The notes beneath the pieces were generated by a model. The model was given only the letters and a program-made list of their open reading frames with translations, searched no databases and was not told the DNA's origin. DNA of 64,000 nucleotides, from positions 23,235 to 87,234 of the forward strand of contig JABFXC010000163.1 in NCBI GenBank assembly GCA_013361935.1, read 5' to 3'. The translations under genes and the position numbers were made by a program. The stretch comes from Gemmatimonadaceae bacterium. Lineage in GTDB: Bacteria > Gemmatimonadota > Gemmatimonadetes > Gemmatimonadales > Gemmatimonadaceae. Each line of letters begins with the position of its first letter. Positions within the stretch are counted from its first letter, which is position 1. Shown piece after piece: positions 32,030 to 41,395 of this stretch.

Positions 32030-32067
32030 GGTGCCTCCTCGAGTGGGCGTGACAGCGGGCGCGCGGA

Positions 32068-32490
32068 TCACTGGACGACGACCGCGCCGTGCATGAAGGG
32101 GTGCGGGATGCAGGCGTACGCGAACCGTCCGGCGGCCGCGAAGATGCGCGTGAACTTCTGCCCGGGCTGGAGGTAGCCCGAGTCCCACTCGCCTCCGGAC
32201 GCCGTCGCGGTGTGCGCGTCGACGCTCGGCTGCTCGCAGTTGACCCAGGTGACCGTGGTGCCGGCGGCGACGCGGATGGTGTCCGGAGTGAAGGCGAAGC
32301 CGCGCATGGCGACGTACGCCTGCGTGGCGCCGGCGGCGGGCTGCCCCGCGAGGTCGCACTCCGGGGGCGGGCGGTACGGCGCCGTGGCGTCGTGCTTCGC
32401 CGAGCAGGCGGCGGCGAGCGCGACCGCGGCGGTGAGGACCACCGCGGTAGCGAGCAGGGGAACGACGCGACTCCGGGGCGCTCTGGCCAT
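32068..32490 (-). CDS. Cupredoxin/plastocyanin-like lipoprotein
   Basis: FAFTPDTIRVAAGTTVTWVNCEQPSVDAHTATASGGEWDSGYLQPGQKFTRIFAAAGRFAYACIPHPFMHGAVVV. Confidence 0.85.
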   Translation of the reverse strand: MARAPRSRVVPLLATAVVLTAAVALAAACSAKHDATAPYRPPPECDLAGQPAAGATQAYVAMRGFAFTPDTIRVAAGTTVTWVNCEQPSVDAHTATASGGEWDSGYLQPGQKFTRIFAAAGRFAYACIPHPFMHGAVVVQ

Positions 32491-32650
32491 GCGGACCTCG
32501 ACCGGTGCCCCCGGCTCGCGCGGAGTCCTGCCTAACGCTCAGCGCGACGGGCGTTCAGCCGGGGCGTTGGCGCAGGAGTACGACGGCCGCGCCGTCCGCG
32601 CAATGAAGCGCTGGCGAACGACGCGGCGCGCGTGGTGAACGACAGGGCAG

Positions 32651-34090
32651 CTAGCCGTGGTGATGGTGCGCGTGCGCGGGCGGCGGAGGTTCCTCGCCGG
32701 GGCGCACCACCTGGAAGTGCGCCATCATCCCCTTCTCGTGATGCTCCAGGATGTGGCAGTGGTACATCCATTCGCCCGGACGGTCATCGGGCATCCAGGC
32801 GATGCGGACGTGGCTCTTCGGCGGAACGTTGACGGTGTCCTCCCAGGAGAGGAACGCCGGCGGTTCGCCGTTCAGGTCGAGGACCTGGAAGAAGAAACCG
32901 TGCAGGTGGAAGGGATGGTCCATGTTCGAGTCGTTGATCACGTCCCACACCTGCAGCTCCCCGACGACCACCGGCCGATCGCGGTGGTGGGTCTCGTCGT
33001 TGATGACGAAGTCCATCCCGCGCAGGCTCATCTTCACCCCGAGATGCACCTCACGGGTCGGAACGACCGGTCCGCGCACCAGCGGCTCGATGTGCCGCAG
33101 CATGGCGGGGATCGACGCGCGGGACGGCGCGGGCGCGCCGACGCGCAGCGTCGCGAATGTCTCGTCGTGCGGCCAGGTGATGCTCCGCCGGTTGTACTTC
33201 AGCGACACGACCTCGAGCACCTCGCCCTCGGCGAAGGGGCCCACCGCGATCTCGACCCGGTCCGCGGTCGCGAGCAGCACCTCCGTCACGGTGAGCGGCG
33301 CGGGGATGAGGCCGCCGTCCGTGCCGATGATCGTGAAGGGGCGTCCGCCGATCGAGAGACGCACGTAACGCGCGCTCGCCGCATTGACGATCCGCCAGCG
33401 CTCCACCTGTCCGGCGGCGATGGTCAGCTCGGGCTCCTGTCGCCCGTTCACGAGGCGCGTGCCGCCCTCACGGCCGTTATGACGCTCGATCCATCCACCC
33501 GGCGGCTCGACCTGCGCGTCGTCGTCGAGCATCACGTCGTCGAGGACGAGCACGCGATCGGCATCGAGCACCGGCTCGTCGGGCCCGCGGACGACGATCG
33601 CGCCGTACAGGCCGTGCTCCATCTGCACCGCCTCGTGCGTGTGCGGGTGGTACCAGAAGGTGCCCGCGTCGGGGAGCCGGAAGCGATAGGTGAAGGTCTC
33701 TCCCGGGTCGACGGGGCGCTGCACCATGTCGGTGCCGTCCATCGCCGCCGGCAGCCGCAGCCCGTGCCAGTGCATCGTCGTCGGCTCGGGGAGGCGGTTG
33801 GTGAGTCGCACCTCGAGGACGTCGCCGACGCGCGCCTCGATCACCGGCCCTGGGACCTGCGCGTTGAATCCCCACGCTCGCGTGGTGCGCCCGGGAATGA
33901 ACTCCCAGTCGAACTCGCTCGTCTCCATGTCCACCGACACCACGGTGCGACCGGGATCGGGCTGCGCCTCGGCGTAGGCACGCGTGTACGCGCCGACTGC
34001 ATCGGCCTGGGGTGCGTGGACGACCGGTCTGTGTGACTCGTGCGAGTGGGACCCGTGGTCGTGATGGTGCTGGTGTTCCGACATGCTCAC
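32651..34090 (-). CDS. Multicopper oxidase
   Basis: TMHWHGLRLP, FWYHPHTHEAVQMEHGLYGAIVV, HPFHLHGFFFQVL, WMYHCHILEHHEKGMMAHFQV. Start could be the second Met. Confidence 0.92.
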   Translation of the reverse strand: MSMSEHQHHHDHGSHSHESHRPVVHAPQADAVGAYTRAYAEAQPDPGRTVVSVDMETSEFDWEFIPGRTTRAWGFNAQVPGPVIEARVGDVLEVRLTNRLPEPTTMHWHGLRLPAAMDGTDMVQRPVDPGETFTYRFRLPDAGTFWYHPHTHEAVQMEHGLYGAIVVRGPDEPVLDADRVLVLDDVMLDDDAQVEPPGGWIERHNGREGGTRLVNGRQEPELTIAAGQVERWRIVNAASARYVRLSIGGRPFTIIGTDGGLIPAPLTVTEVLLATADRVEIAVGPFAEGEVLEVVSLKYNRRSITWPHDETFATLRVGAPAPSRASIPAMLRHIEPLVRGPVVPTREVHLGVKMSLRGMDFVINDETHHRDRPVVVGELQVWDVINDSNMDHPFHLHGFFFQVLDLNGEPPAFLSWEDTVNVPPKSHVRIAWMPDDRPGEWMYHCHILEHHEKGMMAHFQVVRPGEEPPPPAHAHHHHG

Positions 34091-34291
34091 CTCCGGCTAG
34101 AGGGGGGCGCGCCGCCATGTGGGCTGACGCGTGGCCGTCGCGACCAGTGTACAGCACCAGGCCGATCCCGGACAGAGCGAGCCTCGGAGGGACGCAAGTC
34201 AGCCACTTCGTTCAAGCGCGCCGGGCCAGGGCGGGCGAGATTCGCGGTGCAACGTGACGCGCGACAGCTCGGCTCTCACCATGGTGTCCCG

Positions 34292-35404
34292 ATGAAAACC
34301 GCTTCGGCTCCGGATCGCCGACCCCCCGCCCGCGTGGAGCGCTACGAGGCGATCGTCATCGGTGGCGGCCAGGCCGGGCTCGCCGCCGGCCACGAGCTCG
34401 CCCGGCGCGAGGTGGACTTCGCGATCCTCAGCGACGAGGCGCGCGTCGGCGACAACTGGCGGCGGCGCTGGGATTCACTGCGACTGTTCACTCCCGCCAG
34501 GTACAGCGGGCTCCCGGGAATGCCATTTCCGGCGAGCCCCTACCATCTCGCGGACAAGGACGAGATGGGCGACTACCTGGAGCGCTACGCCGAGCGCTTC
34601 GATCTTCCAGTGCGGTTGAACGCGCGCGTGGCGTCGCTGCGCCACGACGGGGAGCACTTCGTCATCCGCACGGAATCGGGCGCGGCGACGATTGAGGCGT
34701 CGAACGTCATCGTCGCGACGGGTGCATTCCAGCGTGCGCGCGTGCCCGAGGTCGCGAGGCTGCTCTCGCCGGAGAGCCACCAGCTGCACTCCAGCGAGTA
34801 CCGGACCCCGTTCGCGCTCCCGCTCGGACCCGCGCTCGTCGTCGGGGCGGGCAACTCCGGGGCGCAGATCGCGCTCGAGCTGGCGCGCTACCGGAAGGTC
34901 TGGCTCGCGGGACGGGACACGGGCCATCTCCCGCGCCGGTTCCTCGGGCGCGACGTGTTCGATTGGATCTGGCCCATCGCGCGCCGCGCGACCGCGGAGA
35001 CGAGCATCGGCAGACGCATGCGCGCGAACATCAGAGCGAGCGGCGACGCGCTGATCGGCATCGCCGAGCGGGAGATCCGTGAGGCCGGCATCTCGCGCGT
35101 GGATCGAGTGGACGAGGTGAGAGGCGGGCTGCCCGTCTGCGGCGGCACGGTGCTCGAGCCGCGCGTCGTCGTCTGGTGCACGGGCTTCGCCCCCGACTAT
35201 CGCTGGATCGACCTGCCGATCTTCGAGAGCGACGGATATCCGCGCCACAGCCGCGGCGTCGTCGCCGAGGTGCCGGGACTGTATTTCGTCGGGCTGCGGT
35301 TCCAGCATCGCCTGAGCTCCTCGCTCATCGGCGGGGTGGGGGACGACGCCCGGTTCGTCGCCGAGCAGGCCGCGGCGCGGCGCGAGGCGCTGGTGCCCGG
35401 CTGA
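34292..35404 (+). CDS. FAD-dependent monooxygenase/oxidoreductase (CzcO/trimethylamine monooxygenase-like)
   Basis: YEAIVIGGGQAGLAAGHELARRE, GDNWRRRWDSLRLFTPARYSGLPGMPFP, ALVVGAGNSGAQIALELAR. Confidence 0.88.
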   Translation: MKTASAPDRRPPARVERYEAIVIGGGQAGLAAGHELARREVDFAILSDEARVGDNWRRRWDSLRLFTPARYSGLPGMPFPASPYHLADKDEMGDYLERYAERFDLPVRLNARVASLRHDGEHFVIRTESGAATIEASNVIVATGAFQRARVPEVARLLSPESHQLHSSEYRTPFALPLGPALVVGAGNSGAQIALELARYRKVWLAGRDTGHLPRRFLGRDVFDWIWPIARRATAETSIGRRMRANIRASGDALIGIAEREIREAGISRVDRVDEVRGGLPVCGGTVLEPRVVVWCTGFAPDYRWIDLPIFESDGYPRHSRGVVAEVPGLYFVGLRFQHRLSSSLIGGVGDDARFVAEQAAARREALVPG

Positions 35405-35462
35405 CGACGATTGCCGGGGCGGCCGGGGAGCAGTATCGTCTTCGCATGACGACCCCCCCGCG

Positions 35463-36317
35463 ATGAGCACCGTCTCCGCGCTCAGCCAGTTCGTGTCGTG
35501 GGACGGCGGCTGCCTGTTCGTCAGCCGCGGCGGCGGGCTCGTGCCGGTGCACGCGCACTACGCGATCCAGCTCGCGTTCGGCTCCGAGCACGGGCTCGCG
35601 TTTCGTCCCAGCGAGAACGCGGAGTGGACGAGCTACGACGGCGCGCTGATCGCATCGCGGCAGCCGCACAGCATGGACGCCGCGGGACCGCGCGCGTGCG
35701 TCGTCATCTTCGTCGAACCGGAAACGCGCGAGGGTCGAGCGCTGGCGGAGCTGCACGGCGACGAGGGGATCGTCGCGTTGTCCGCGGGGCAGCTGGGCGA
35801 GGCCGGACCGGCGCTCTTCGCCGCCTGGCGCGAGCAGCACGGGTTGCAGGCGGTCGCCGACGCCGCGCAGCGGCTGATCCGCTCGCTCACCGGCACCGTC
35901 GCGCCGTCCAACGTCGCCGACGAGCGGATCCTCCGCGCGACGTCGTACATCCGCAGCCACATCGACGAGCCGCTCACCCTCGAGAAGGTTGCCGAGGTCG
36001 CGTGCCTCTCGCCGAGCCGCTTCCGCCATCTCTTCGTCGAGGAGACGGGGATGGCGCTGCGTCCGTACATCCTCTGGCGGCGCTTTCTCCGCGTGTGGGA
36101 GCTGCTGATGCAGGGCGAGTCGCTGTCGTCGGCCGCGCACGCGGCGGGGTTCGCGGACGCGGCGCATCTCACGCGCACGAGCCGCACGATGTTCGGCTTC
36201 GCGCCGTCGATGATGCGGATCGAACCGGGGGCCAGGGCCCAGGCGGAAGGAACCGCGGCGTCCTCGGTGATGGCGAACGGCGCGCTGCCGGGGAGGTCAG
36301 CCCCTACGTACAAGTAG
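35463..36317 (+). CDS. AraC-family transcriptional regulator
   Basis: ATSYIRSHIDEPLTLEKVAEVACLSPSRFRHLFVEETGMALRPYILWRRFLRVWELL...AAHAAGFADAAHLTRTSRTMFGFAPS. Confidence 0.9.
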   Translation: MSTVSALSQFVSWDGGCLFVSRGGGLVPVHAHYAIQLAFGSEHGLAFRPSENAEWTSYDGALIASRQPHSMDAAGPRACVVIFVEPETREGRALAELHGDEGIVALSAGQLGEAGPALFAAWREQHGLQAVADAAQRLIRSLTGTVAPSNVADERILRATSYIRSHIDEPLTLEKVAEVACLSPSRFRHLFVEETGMALRPYILWRRFLRVWELLMQGESLSSAAHAAGFADAAHLTRTSRTMFGFAPSMMRIEPGARAQAEGTAASSVMANGALPGRSAPTYK

Positions 36318-36421
36318 CCAGCCCGTTCCTTCAAGAGCGCACGCCCACGCGGAAATAACATGCGGCCACGTCACAGCGACGTCGCCGTTCTTCGTTTCCG
36401 ACACCCACACGTGAGGCTCAC

Positions 36422-36847
36422 ATGCGCTCCATCCGCTCTCTCTTCCCGATCGTCGCCGCCGCGGTTCTGCTCAATGGCTGCATGCTCTTCGCCAAGCCGC
36501 CGCAGGATCTCGACTACTCCCGCACCCGCGCCAGCGAGGGCGGCTTCTATCGCGCGACGATCCGCCCCGACGGCGACTCGATCCCGCAGGGCAAGCTGCA
36601 GCGCTGGACGCTGCACCTCGAGACCGCCGCGGGTGTCGCCGTGGACAGCGCGACGATCGCCGTCGACGGCGGGATGCCGCAGCACGGCCACGGCCTGCCG
36701 ACGAAGCCGCGCGTCACTCGCGACCTCGGCAAGGGAGACCACCTCGTCGAGGGGATGAAGTTCAACATGGGGGGCTGGTGGGTGGTGAAGTTCAGCGTCG
36801 CCGCGGCAGCGGGCCGCGACTCGGTCGTATTCAACGTCAAGCTCTGA
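36422..36847 (+). CDS. YtkA/FixH-like lipoprotein
   Basis: AAVLLNGCMLF lipobox. KLQRWTLHLETAAGVAVDSATIAVDGGMPQHGHGLPTKPRVT...FNMGGWWVVKFSV. Confidence 0.7.
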   Translation: MRSIRSLFPIVAAAVLLNGCMLFAKPPQDLDYSRTRASEGGFYRATIRPDGDSIPQGKLQRWTLHLETAAGVAVDSATIAVDGGMPQHGHGLPTKPRVTRDLGKGDHLVEGMKFNMGGWWVVKFSVAAAAGRDSVVFNVKL

Positions 36848-36858
36848 GGACGAGACCG

Positions 36859-38106
36859 ATGCGTGCCATCGCCCGCACCCTGCGCCGCCTCCGCCGCAGC
36901 CCGTTCTTCGCCGTCGTGATCAGTGTCGCCGCGAGCACCGCCGCGACGACGCTGGTCGCCGCCGCGGCCGAGGCGCATCCCGCCGGCCGCTGGACGAAGG
37001 AGGAGCGGGCGATGCTCCGCTCCCTCTCGCTCGCCAGCCTCGGGCCCCTTCCCGCCGATCCCTCCAACCGCTACGCGGACGACAGCGCCGCGGCGCGGCT
37101 CGGACGCGCGCTGTTCTTCGACGCGCGGCTGAGCGGCAACGGGAAGGTCGCCTGCGCGACCTGTCATGTGCCCGCCAGCGACTTCCAGGACGGCCTGCCG
37201 TTAGGCAGGGGAGTGGGGACGGCGGCGCGGCGGACCATGCCGATCGCCGGCACGGCGTACAGCGCGTGGCAGTTCTGGGACGGCCGTGCCGACAGCCAGT
37301 GGTCCCAGGCGCTCGGCCCGCTGGAGAGCCCGGTGGAGCACGGCGCGACGCGCGCGCAGCTCGCGGCGGTGCTCGGCGCGGCGTATCGCGCGGAATACGA
37401 GTCGGTGTTCGGGAAGGGCACGCTCACCCGCGCGACCACGGGAAAGGACGGTGTCGACCGCGTCTACGCGAACATCGGCAAGGCGATCGCGGCCTACGAG
37501 CGGCGGATCGGCTTCGCCCCCGCGCGCTTCGACCGCTACGTGGCCGAGGAGCTGGCCGGGGGGGTGCACTCGCCGCAGGGCACGCTCTCGCGTGACGAGG
37601 AGGCGGGGCTGCGGATCTTCATCGGCAAGGGAAGCTGCACGAACTGCCACAATGGGGCACTGCTCACCGACCAGCACTTCCACAACACCGGCATCGCCGC
37701 GGCGCCCGGGCTCGCCGTCGACAGCGGCCGCGCCACCGGTGTTCGGCGCGCGCTGGCGAGCGAGTTCCGCTGCGACGGCCCGTTCAGCGACGCCCGGCCG
37801 GACGACTGCGCGGAGCTGAGCTTCACCGTGACGGAAGGCCCCGAGCTGGTGCGGGCGTACAAGACGCCCTCGCTGCGCAACGTGGCCGACCGGGCGCCGT
37901 ACATGCACGCCGGCCAGCTCGCGACGTTAGGCGACGTCGTCGCGCACTACAGCGCCGCGCCTGCCGCCCCGTTCGGACAGAGCGAGCTGAAGCCGCTGCG
38001 TCTGTCGGCGGACGAGCGGCGCCAGCTCGAGGCGTTCCTGCGCACGCTCAGCGGCCCGCTCGCCGCGCCACCCGGCTGGCTCGAGGCGCCCGCGGCGCGC
38101 CGCTGA
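36859..38106 (+). CDS. Dihaem cytochrome c peroxidase (CCP/MauG family)
   Basis: Two CxxCH: CATCHVPASDFQDG and CTNCHNGALLTDQHFHNTG. KTPSLRNVADRAPYMHAGQLATLGDVVAHY. Confidence 0.92.
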   Translation: MRAIARTLRRLRRSPFFAVVISVAASTAATTLVAAAAEAHPAGRWTKEERAMLRSLSLASLGPLPADPSNRYADDSAAARLGRALFFDARLSGNGKVACATCHVPASDFQDGLPLGRGVGTAARRTMPIAGTAYSAWQFWDGRADSQWSQALGPLESPVEHGATRAQLAAVLGAAYRAEYESVFGKGTLTRATTGKDGVDRVYANIGKAIAAYERRIGFAPARFDRYVAEELAGGVHSPQGTLSRDEEAGLRIFIGKGSCTNCHNGALLTDQHFHNTGIAAAPGLAVDSGRATGVRRALASEFRCDGPFSDARPDDCAELSFTVTEGPELVRAYKTPSLRNVADRAPYMHAGQLATLGDVVAHYSAAPAAPFGQSELKPLRLSADERRQLEAFLRTLSGPLAAPPGWLEAPAARR

Positions 38107-38142
38107 GCTGAGCTCACTCACATCCACCTTCGAGGAGACACG

Positions 38143-38799
38143 ATGTCCTTCGCCACACGCCACCGCGACGATCCAACGTCTTCGTTGCCGATCCTTGCCG
38201 GCTTCTCCATGCGCAGGACGGAGAGTGAGGAGGAGATGACGGCACTGCAGGGGCGCGACGTCGCCGCGATGCGCCGGCGATTCGAGGACGGGCACCGCGC
38301 CTACGTCGCGCTGCTCGACGGCGCGCCCGCGGCGTGGGGGTGGGTCGCGACGCGCAACGCGGAGATCGGCGAGCTCGGCGCGCGCTTCGCGATCGCGGCC
38401 GGCGAACGGTACCTCTGGAACTTCGTGACGCTCCCCTCGCACCGCGGGCTTGGGATCTACCCGCGGCTGCTGCAGGCGATCGTGCGCGCGGAGTCGGCGG
38501 AGGCGGAGCGCTTCTGGATCGCGTACGCGCCGGAGAACCGGGCGTCGGAGTCGGGGATCCGGAAGGCGGGGTTCGTCGCGACCGCCGAGATGTCCTTCGA
38601 CGCCGCGGGACGGCCGGCGCTGCGCGCGGTGGTTCCGGGAGGGGACGTGCAGGCGTCGCGCGTGCTCGGACTGCGCGTCACCCACGACGCGCTCACCCCG
38701 TGCTGGCGCTGCGTGCGTGCGGGCCGGCCGGGGATGCTCTGCGCGGAGGGCAGCTGCCGGTGCGACTATCAGCGCGCGGAGAGCGGCTGCGCTACGTAG
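38143..38799 (+). CDS. GNAT-like N-acetyltransferase with C-terminal Cys cluster
   Basis: LWNFVTLPSHRGLGIYPRLLQAIV...FWIAYAPENRASESGIRKAGFVA. C-terminus CWRCVRAGRPGMLCAEGSCRCDY. Confidence 0.7.
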   Translation: MSFATRHRDDPTSSLPILAGFSMRRTESEEEMTALQGRDVAAMRRRFEDGHRAYVALLDGAPAAWGWVATRNAEIGELGARFAIAAGERYLWNFVTLPSHRGLGIYPRLLQAIVRAESAEAERFWIAYAPENRASESGIRKAGFVATAEMSFDAAGRPALRAVVPGGDVQASRVLGLRVTHDALTPCWRCVRAGRPGMLCAEGSCRCDYQRAESGCAT

Positions 38800-39193
38800 T
38801 GCTGTCGCGCTTCGCGGGCGCGGCCTTCGCGGGCGCGGCCTTCGCGGGCGCGCGCTTCGCGGCGACGCTGTCGGGAGCGGGCGTCGCGCCGCCGCGCGAC
38901 GCGGGGGGAAGCTTCTGCTCCCACTTCTTCGCGTGGTCCTGCATCTGCAACGCCGCGTTCACCGGGCCGCGCGCGCCGGGATACGCCTTGACCCCGCCGT
39001 GGAGCGCGCAGGCGTTGTTGCCCGCGGTGCTGCTCGTCCCGTCGCTGCAGATGACGAGCGTCGCGCCGGTCTGCCACGTCCCGCGGACGTCCGGCGGCCC
39101 CTCCGACACGGTCTGGGCGCCCGAGGCGCGCGGCAGAAGCGACGCCGCGGCGATCGCGAGCGCGGGTGCGAGAGTGGCGAGGGAGAGACGCAA
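38792..39193 (-). CDS. Secreted DUF3761-like protein with Ala/Lys-rich repeat tail
   Basis: Signal peptide. LVICSDGTSSTAGNNACALHGGVKAYPG. Tail APAKAAPAKAAPAKRDSTT. Confidence 0.65.
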   Translation of the reverse strand: MRLSLATLAPALAIAAASLLPRASGAQTVSEGPPDVRGTWQTGATLVICSDGTSSTAGNNACALHGGVKAYPGARGPVNAALQMQDHAKKWEQKLPPASRGGATPAPDSVAAKRAPAKAAPAKAAPAKRDSTT

Positions 39194-39273
39194 GCCGGAG
39201 CCTCCATCGATGGGATGCGTGCCCGGATGGGGGCACGCATCTCATGATTGGCAAATCCCGTACACGCGCGCGG

Positions 39274-39942
39274 CTAGAACGCCAGCTTCAGCCCCGCGGT
39301 GATCGCCCAGTTGTTCGCCGTCTTCCCCGAGACGTCGAACGACGTCGCCTCCTTGAAGTCGAACTTGCCGATGTAGTCCTTCGCCATCAGGCGGACGGCC
39401 ATCGACGGGCCGAGGTTGACGTCGAGCCCCGCGCCGAGGTTGCCGGTGAGGTTCGACGATTTCGCGACGAGGCCGGTCGAGCCGAGGTCGACGCTCCAGC
39501 GCATCGCGCCCACGCCCGCCTGGACGAAGGGAGCGTAGATCGCTCCCTTCGGCGTCGGGATCGAGAGCTCGAGACCGCCGTCCATGACGAGCGCGCTGGT
39601 CTTCCCGGCGTCGATCCCGCCGAGCAGCGGGATGCCGACGCGTAGATCGCCGCTGGCGTGCGCGACGTTGCCGACGAGCTTCACGCCGGGCATCAGCGCG
39701 AGGCCGAGCTGCGCGCCGTACACCGGCGCCGCGCTGCTCGAGAGGCTCGTGCCTAACGGCCCATCGACGAAGCTGCCGAAGAGCATGTAGCCGCCGTATG
39801 GCGTCACGTCGAGCGTGCGGCCGGCGACGGTGGTCGTGCCGCTCGTCGCGGCCGAGGCGAGCTGCGCGCCCGCGGGCACGGCGAGCGCGAGGAGCGTGGC
39901 GGCGACGCCCGCGGCGCGGGCGATGACGACGGAGCTGCGCAT
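39274..39942 (-). CDS. Outer-membrane beta-barrel-like protein
   Basis: Signal peptide. VTPYGGYMLFGSF...AQLGLALMPGVKLVGNVAHASGDLRVGIP...APFVQAGVGAMRW...NNWAITAGLKLAF (terminal F). Confidence 0.7.
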   Translation of the reverse strand: MRSSVVIARAAGVAATLLALAVPAGAQLASAATSGTTTVAGRTLDVTPYGGYMLFGSFVDGPLGTSLSSSAAPVYGAQLGLALMPGVKLVGNVAHASGDLRVGIPLLGGIDAGKTSALVMDGGLELSIPTPKGAIYAPFVQAGVGAMRWSVDLGSTGLVAKSSNLTGNLGAGLDVNLGPSMAVRLMAKDYIGKFDFKEATSFDVSGKTANNWAITAGLKLAF

Positions 39943-40203
39943 GTCGAGTTCCTCCAGGATGTCGACGTCGGCGGCGAGCCGCGTTCGCGAGATCATCTCG
40001 CGCCGCGCGTCGCCTTCCGTCGCGCAATACACCAGCGTGTCGCGCGTGTTGCGTGTGCTCGTGCGATGACGGCGCGCGCGAACCGTCGCGCGCGAAGTCG
40101 TCACCACGCGCGGACACCACGATGTCACCGATCGTGTACACGACCCTCGCGAGGACGCTCGAGCGTTAGGCGGCCGGCGTCTCTCGCGCGCTGGCGGACC
40201 TGA

Positions 40204-40737
40204 TCAGAGGGAGTACGGCGCGCCCGCGCCGCTCGTCGCCGTCACGTCCTCGGCGACGCGGCCGGCGATCGCATGGCAGACGCCGGCGAGCCGCTCGGCG
40301 ACGTCGGGCGAGACGGCGCCCGGGTCGGGATGGTGGGAGCCCGTGAGGAGCCAGGTGGCCGAAGCCTGATAGCGGAGGGTGACCGCGGCGAGCAACGCCT
40401 CGCAGGCCGCGCGCGCCTCCGGGCAGTCGGGGGCCAGGGTCGTGTCGAGCTGCACCAGCTGGCGGACCGGAACGCCGAGCCGGCGCGCCGCGGCGCAGAC
40501 GTCGCCGCCGTCCTCGTGCGCGATGAGCGAGCGGATCCGCGTCGCGATGGCACGAGCCCCGCATGTGACCGGTACGTCGGCAGGGCCGAGCTGATCGACG
40601 TGCGGTTCTCGAAGCCGGGAGCTGGTGGGCGATCCGTTCATGGCGACGCCTCGCGCGGGGGAAACCAACTTCGCCCGCAGTTGCCGTGCCGCATATCGGC
40701 CCAGACCGCTTGACGCACTTCGTGCACGGACGATCAT
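40204..40737 (-). CDS. Hypothetical protein, possible XRE/HTH-type regulator
   Basis: DVCAAARRLGVPVRQLVQLD...YQASATWLLTGSHHP (WLLTG-type ending of HTH_3-like regions). Start possibly the internal Met MNGSP. Confidence 0.45.
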   Translation of the reverse strand: MIVRARSASSGLGRYAARQLRAKLVSPARGVAMNGSPTSSRLREPHVDQLGPADVPVTCGARAIATRIRSLIAHEDGGDVCAAARRLGVPVRQLVQLDTTLAPDCPEARAACEALLAAVTLRYQASATWLLTGSHHPDPGAVSPDVAERLAGVCHAIAGRVAEDVTATSGAGAPYSL

Positions 40738-41317
40738 GGCGCTCCGAGAGTTTACCGCATCAGATGGACGGCAGTGGCGCGTCTGGGACGTGACGCCCGA
40801 GACGATGCACCCGACGACGCGGAGCGAGGACTTCCTCGCTCCCTACCTCGAAGGCTGGCTCGTCTTCGAGTCGCTGGACGGCAGCGCGAAATGCCGGCTG
40901 CACCCCATCCCCAATGGATGGAGCGAGGCCGCGGACGAGGAGCTCGAGGAGATGCTCCATCGGAGCGAGTCGATCCGGGGCGAGCGCGTGTCCGGGCCGC
41001 ACGGGCGCACCGCGATCGAGGAGCGTGAGGCCGAACGGATCGGCGCGCGCGAATCCGTGCCGGGCGCGCGCACCTTTCGCTACCCGGGCGGCCGCCACTG
41101 GAGCGTCTCCGAATGGACCAGCGGCATCGCCGGCGACTCGGGGACGATGCGACGCGTCCTCCGCTTCTCGGCGGGAGTGCGGTCGCTGGATCTGGCGAGC
41201 TGGCCGAGCAACTGGCAGTCGTACTCCGACGATCAGCTCGCGGAGCTGCTCGTGCGAAGCTTCCCGCGGACGCCCAAACCGAATCCGACGAGCTATCGCC
41301 GGCGCGCCGGAGACTGA
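40736..41317 (+). CDS. Hypothetical protein, family A, copy 1
   Basis: MALREFTASDGRQWRVWDVTPETMHP...GWLVFESLDG...FRYPGGRHWSVSE...RRVLRFSAGVRSLDLASWPSNWQSYSDDQLAELLVRSFPR. Clear paralog of 41396-41899. Confidence 0.7.
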   Translation: MALREFTASDGRQWRVWDVTPETMHPTTRSEDFLAPYLEGWLVFESLDGSAKCRLHPIPNGWSEAADEELEEMLHRSESIRGERVSGPHGRTAIEEREAERIGARESVPGARTFRYPGGRHWSVSEWTSGIAGDSGTMRRVLRFSAGVRSLDLASWPSNWQSYSDDQLAELLVRSFPRTPKPNPTSYRRRAGD

Positions 41318-41374
41318 GCTAAAGCCTTTCTCACCATATCGATGTGACTCAACTCACAGGCGGGCTCTGGCATA

Positions 41375-41394
41375 CCTGATGCCTTTTCATCAGG
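41375..41394. repeat. Inverted repeat directly upstream of the copy-2 start codon
   Basis: CCTGATG-CCTTTT-CATCAGG, ATG at 41396. Confidence 0.6.
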
Positions 41395-41395
41395 C

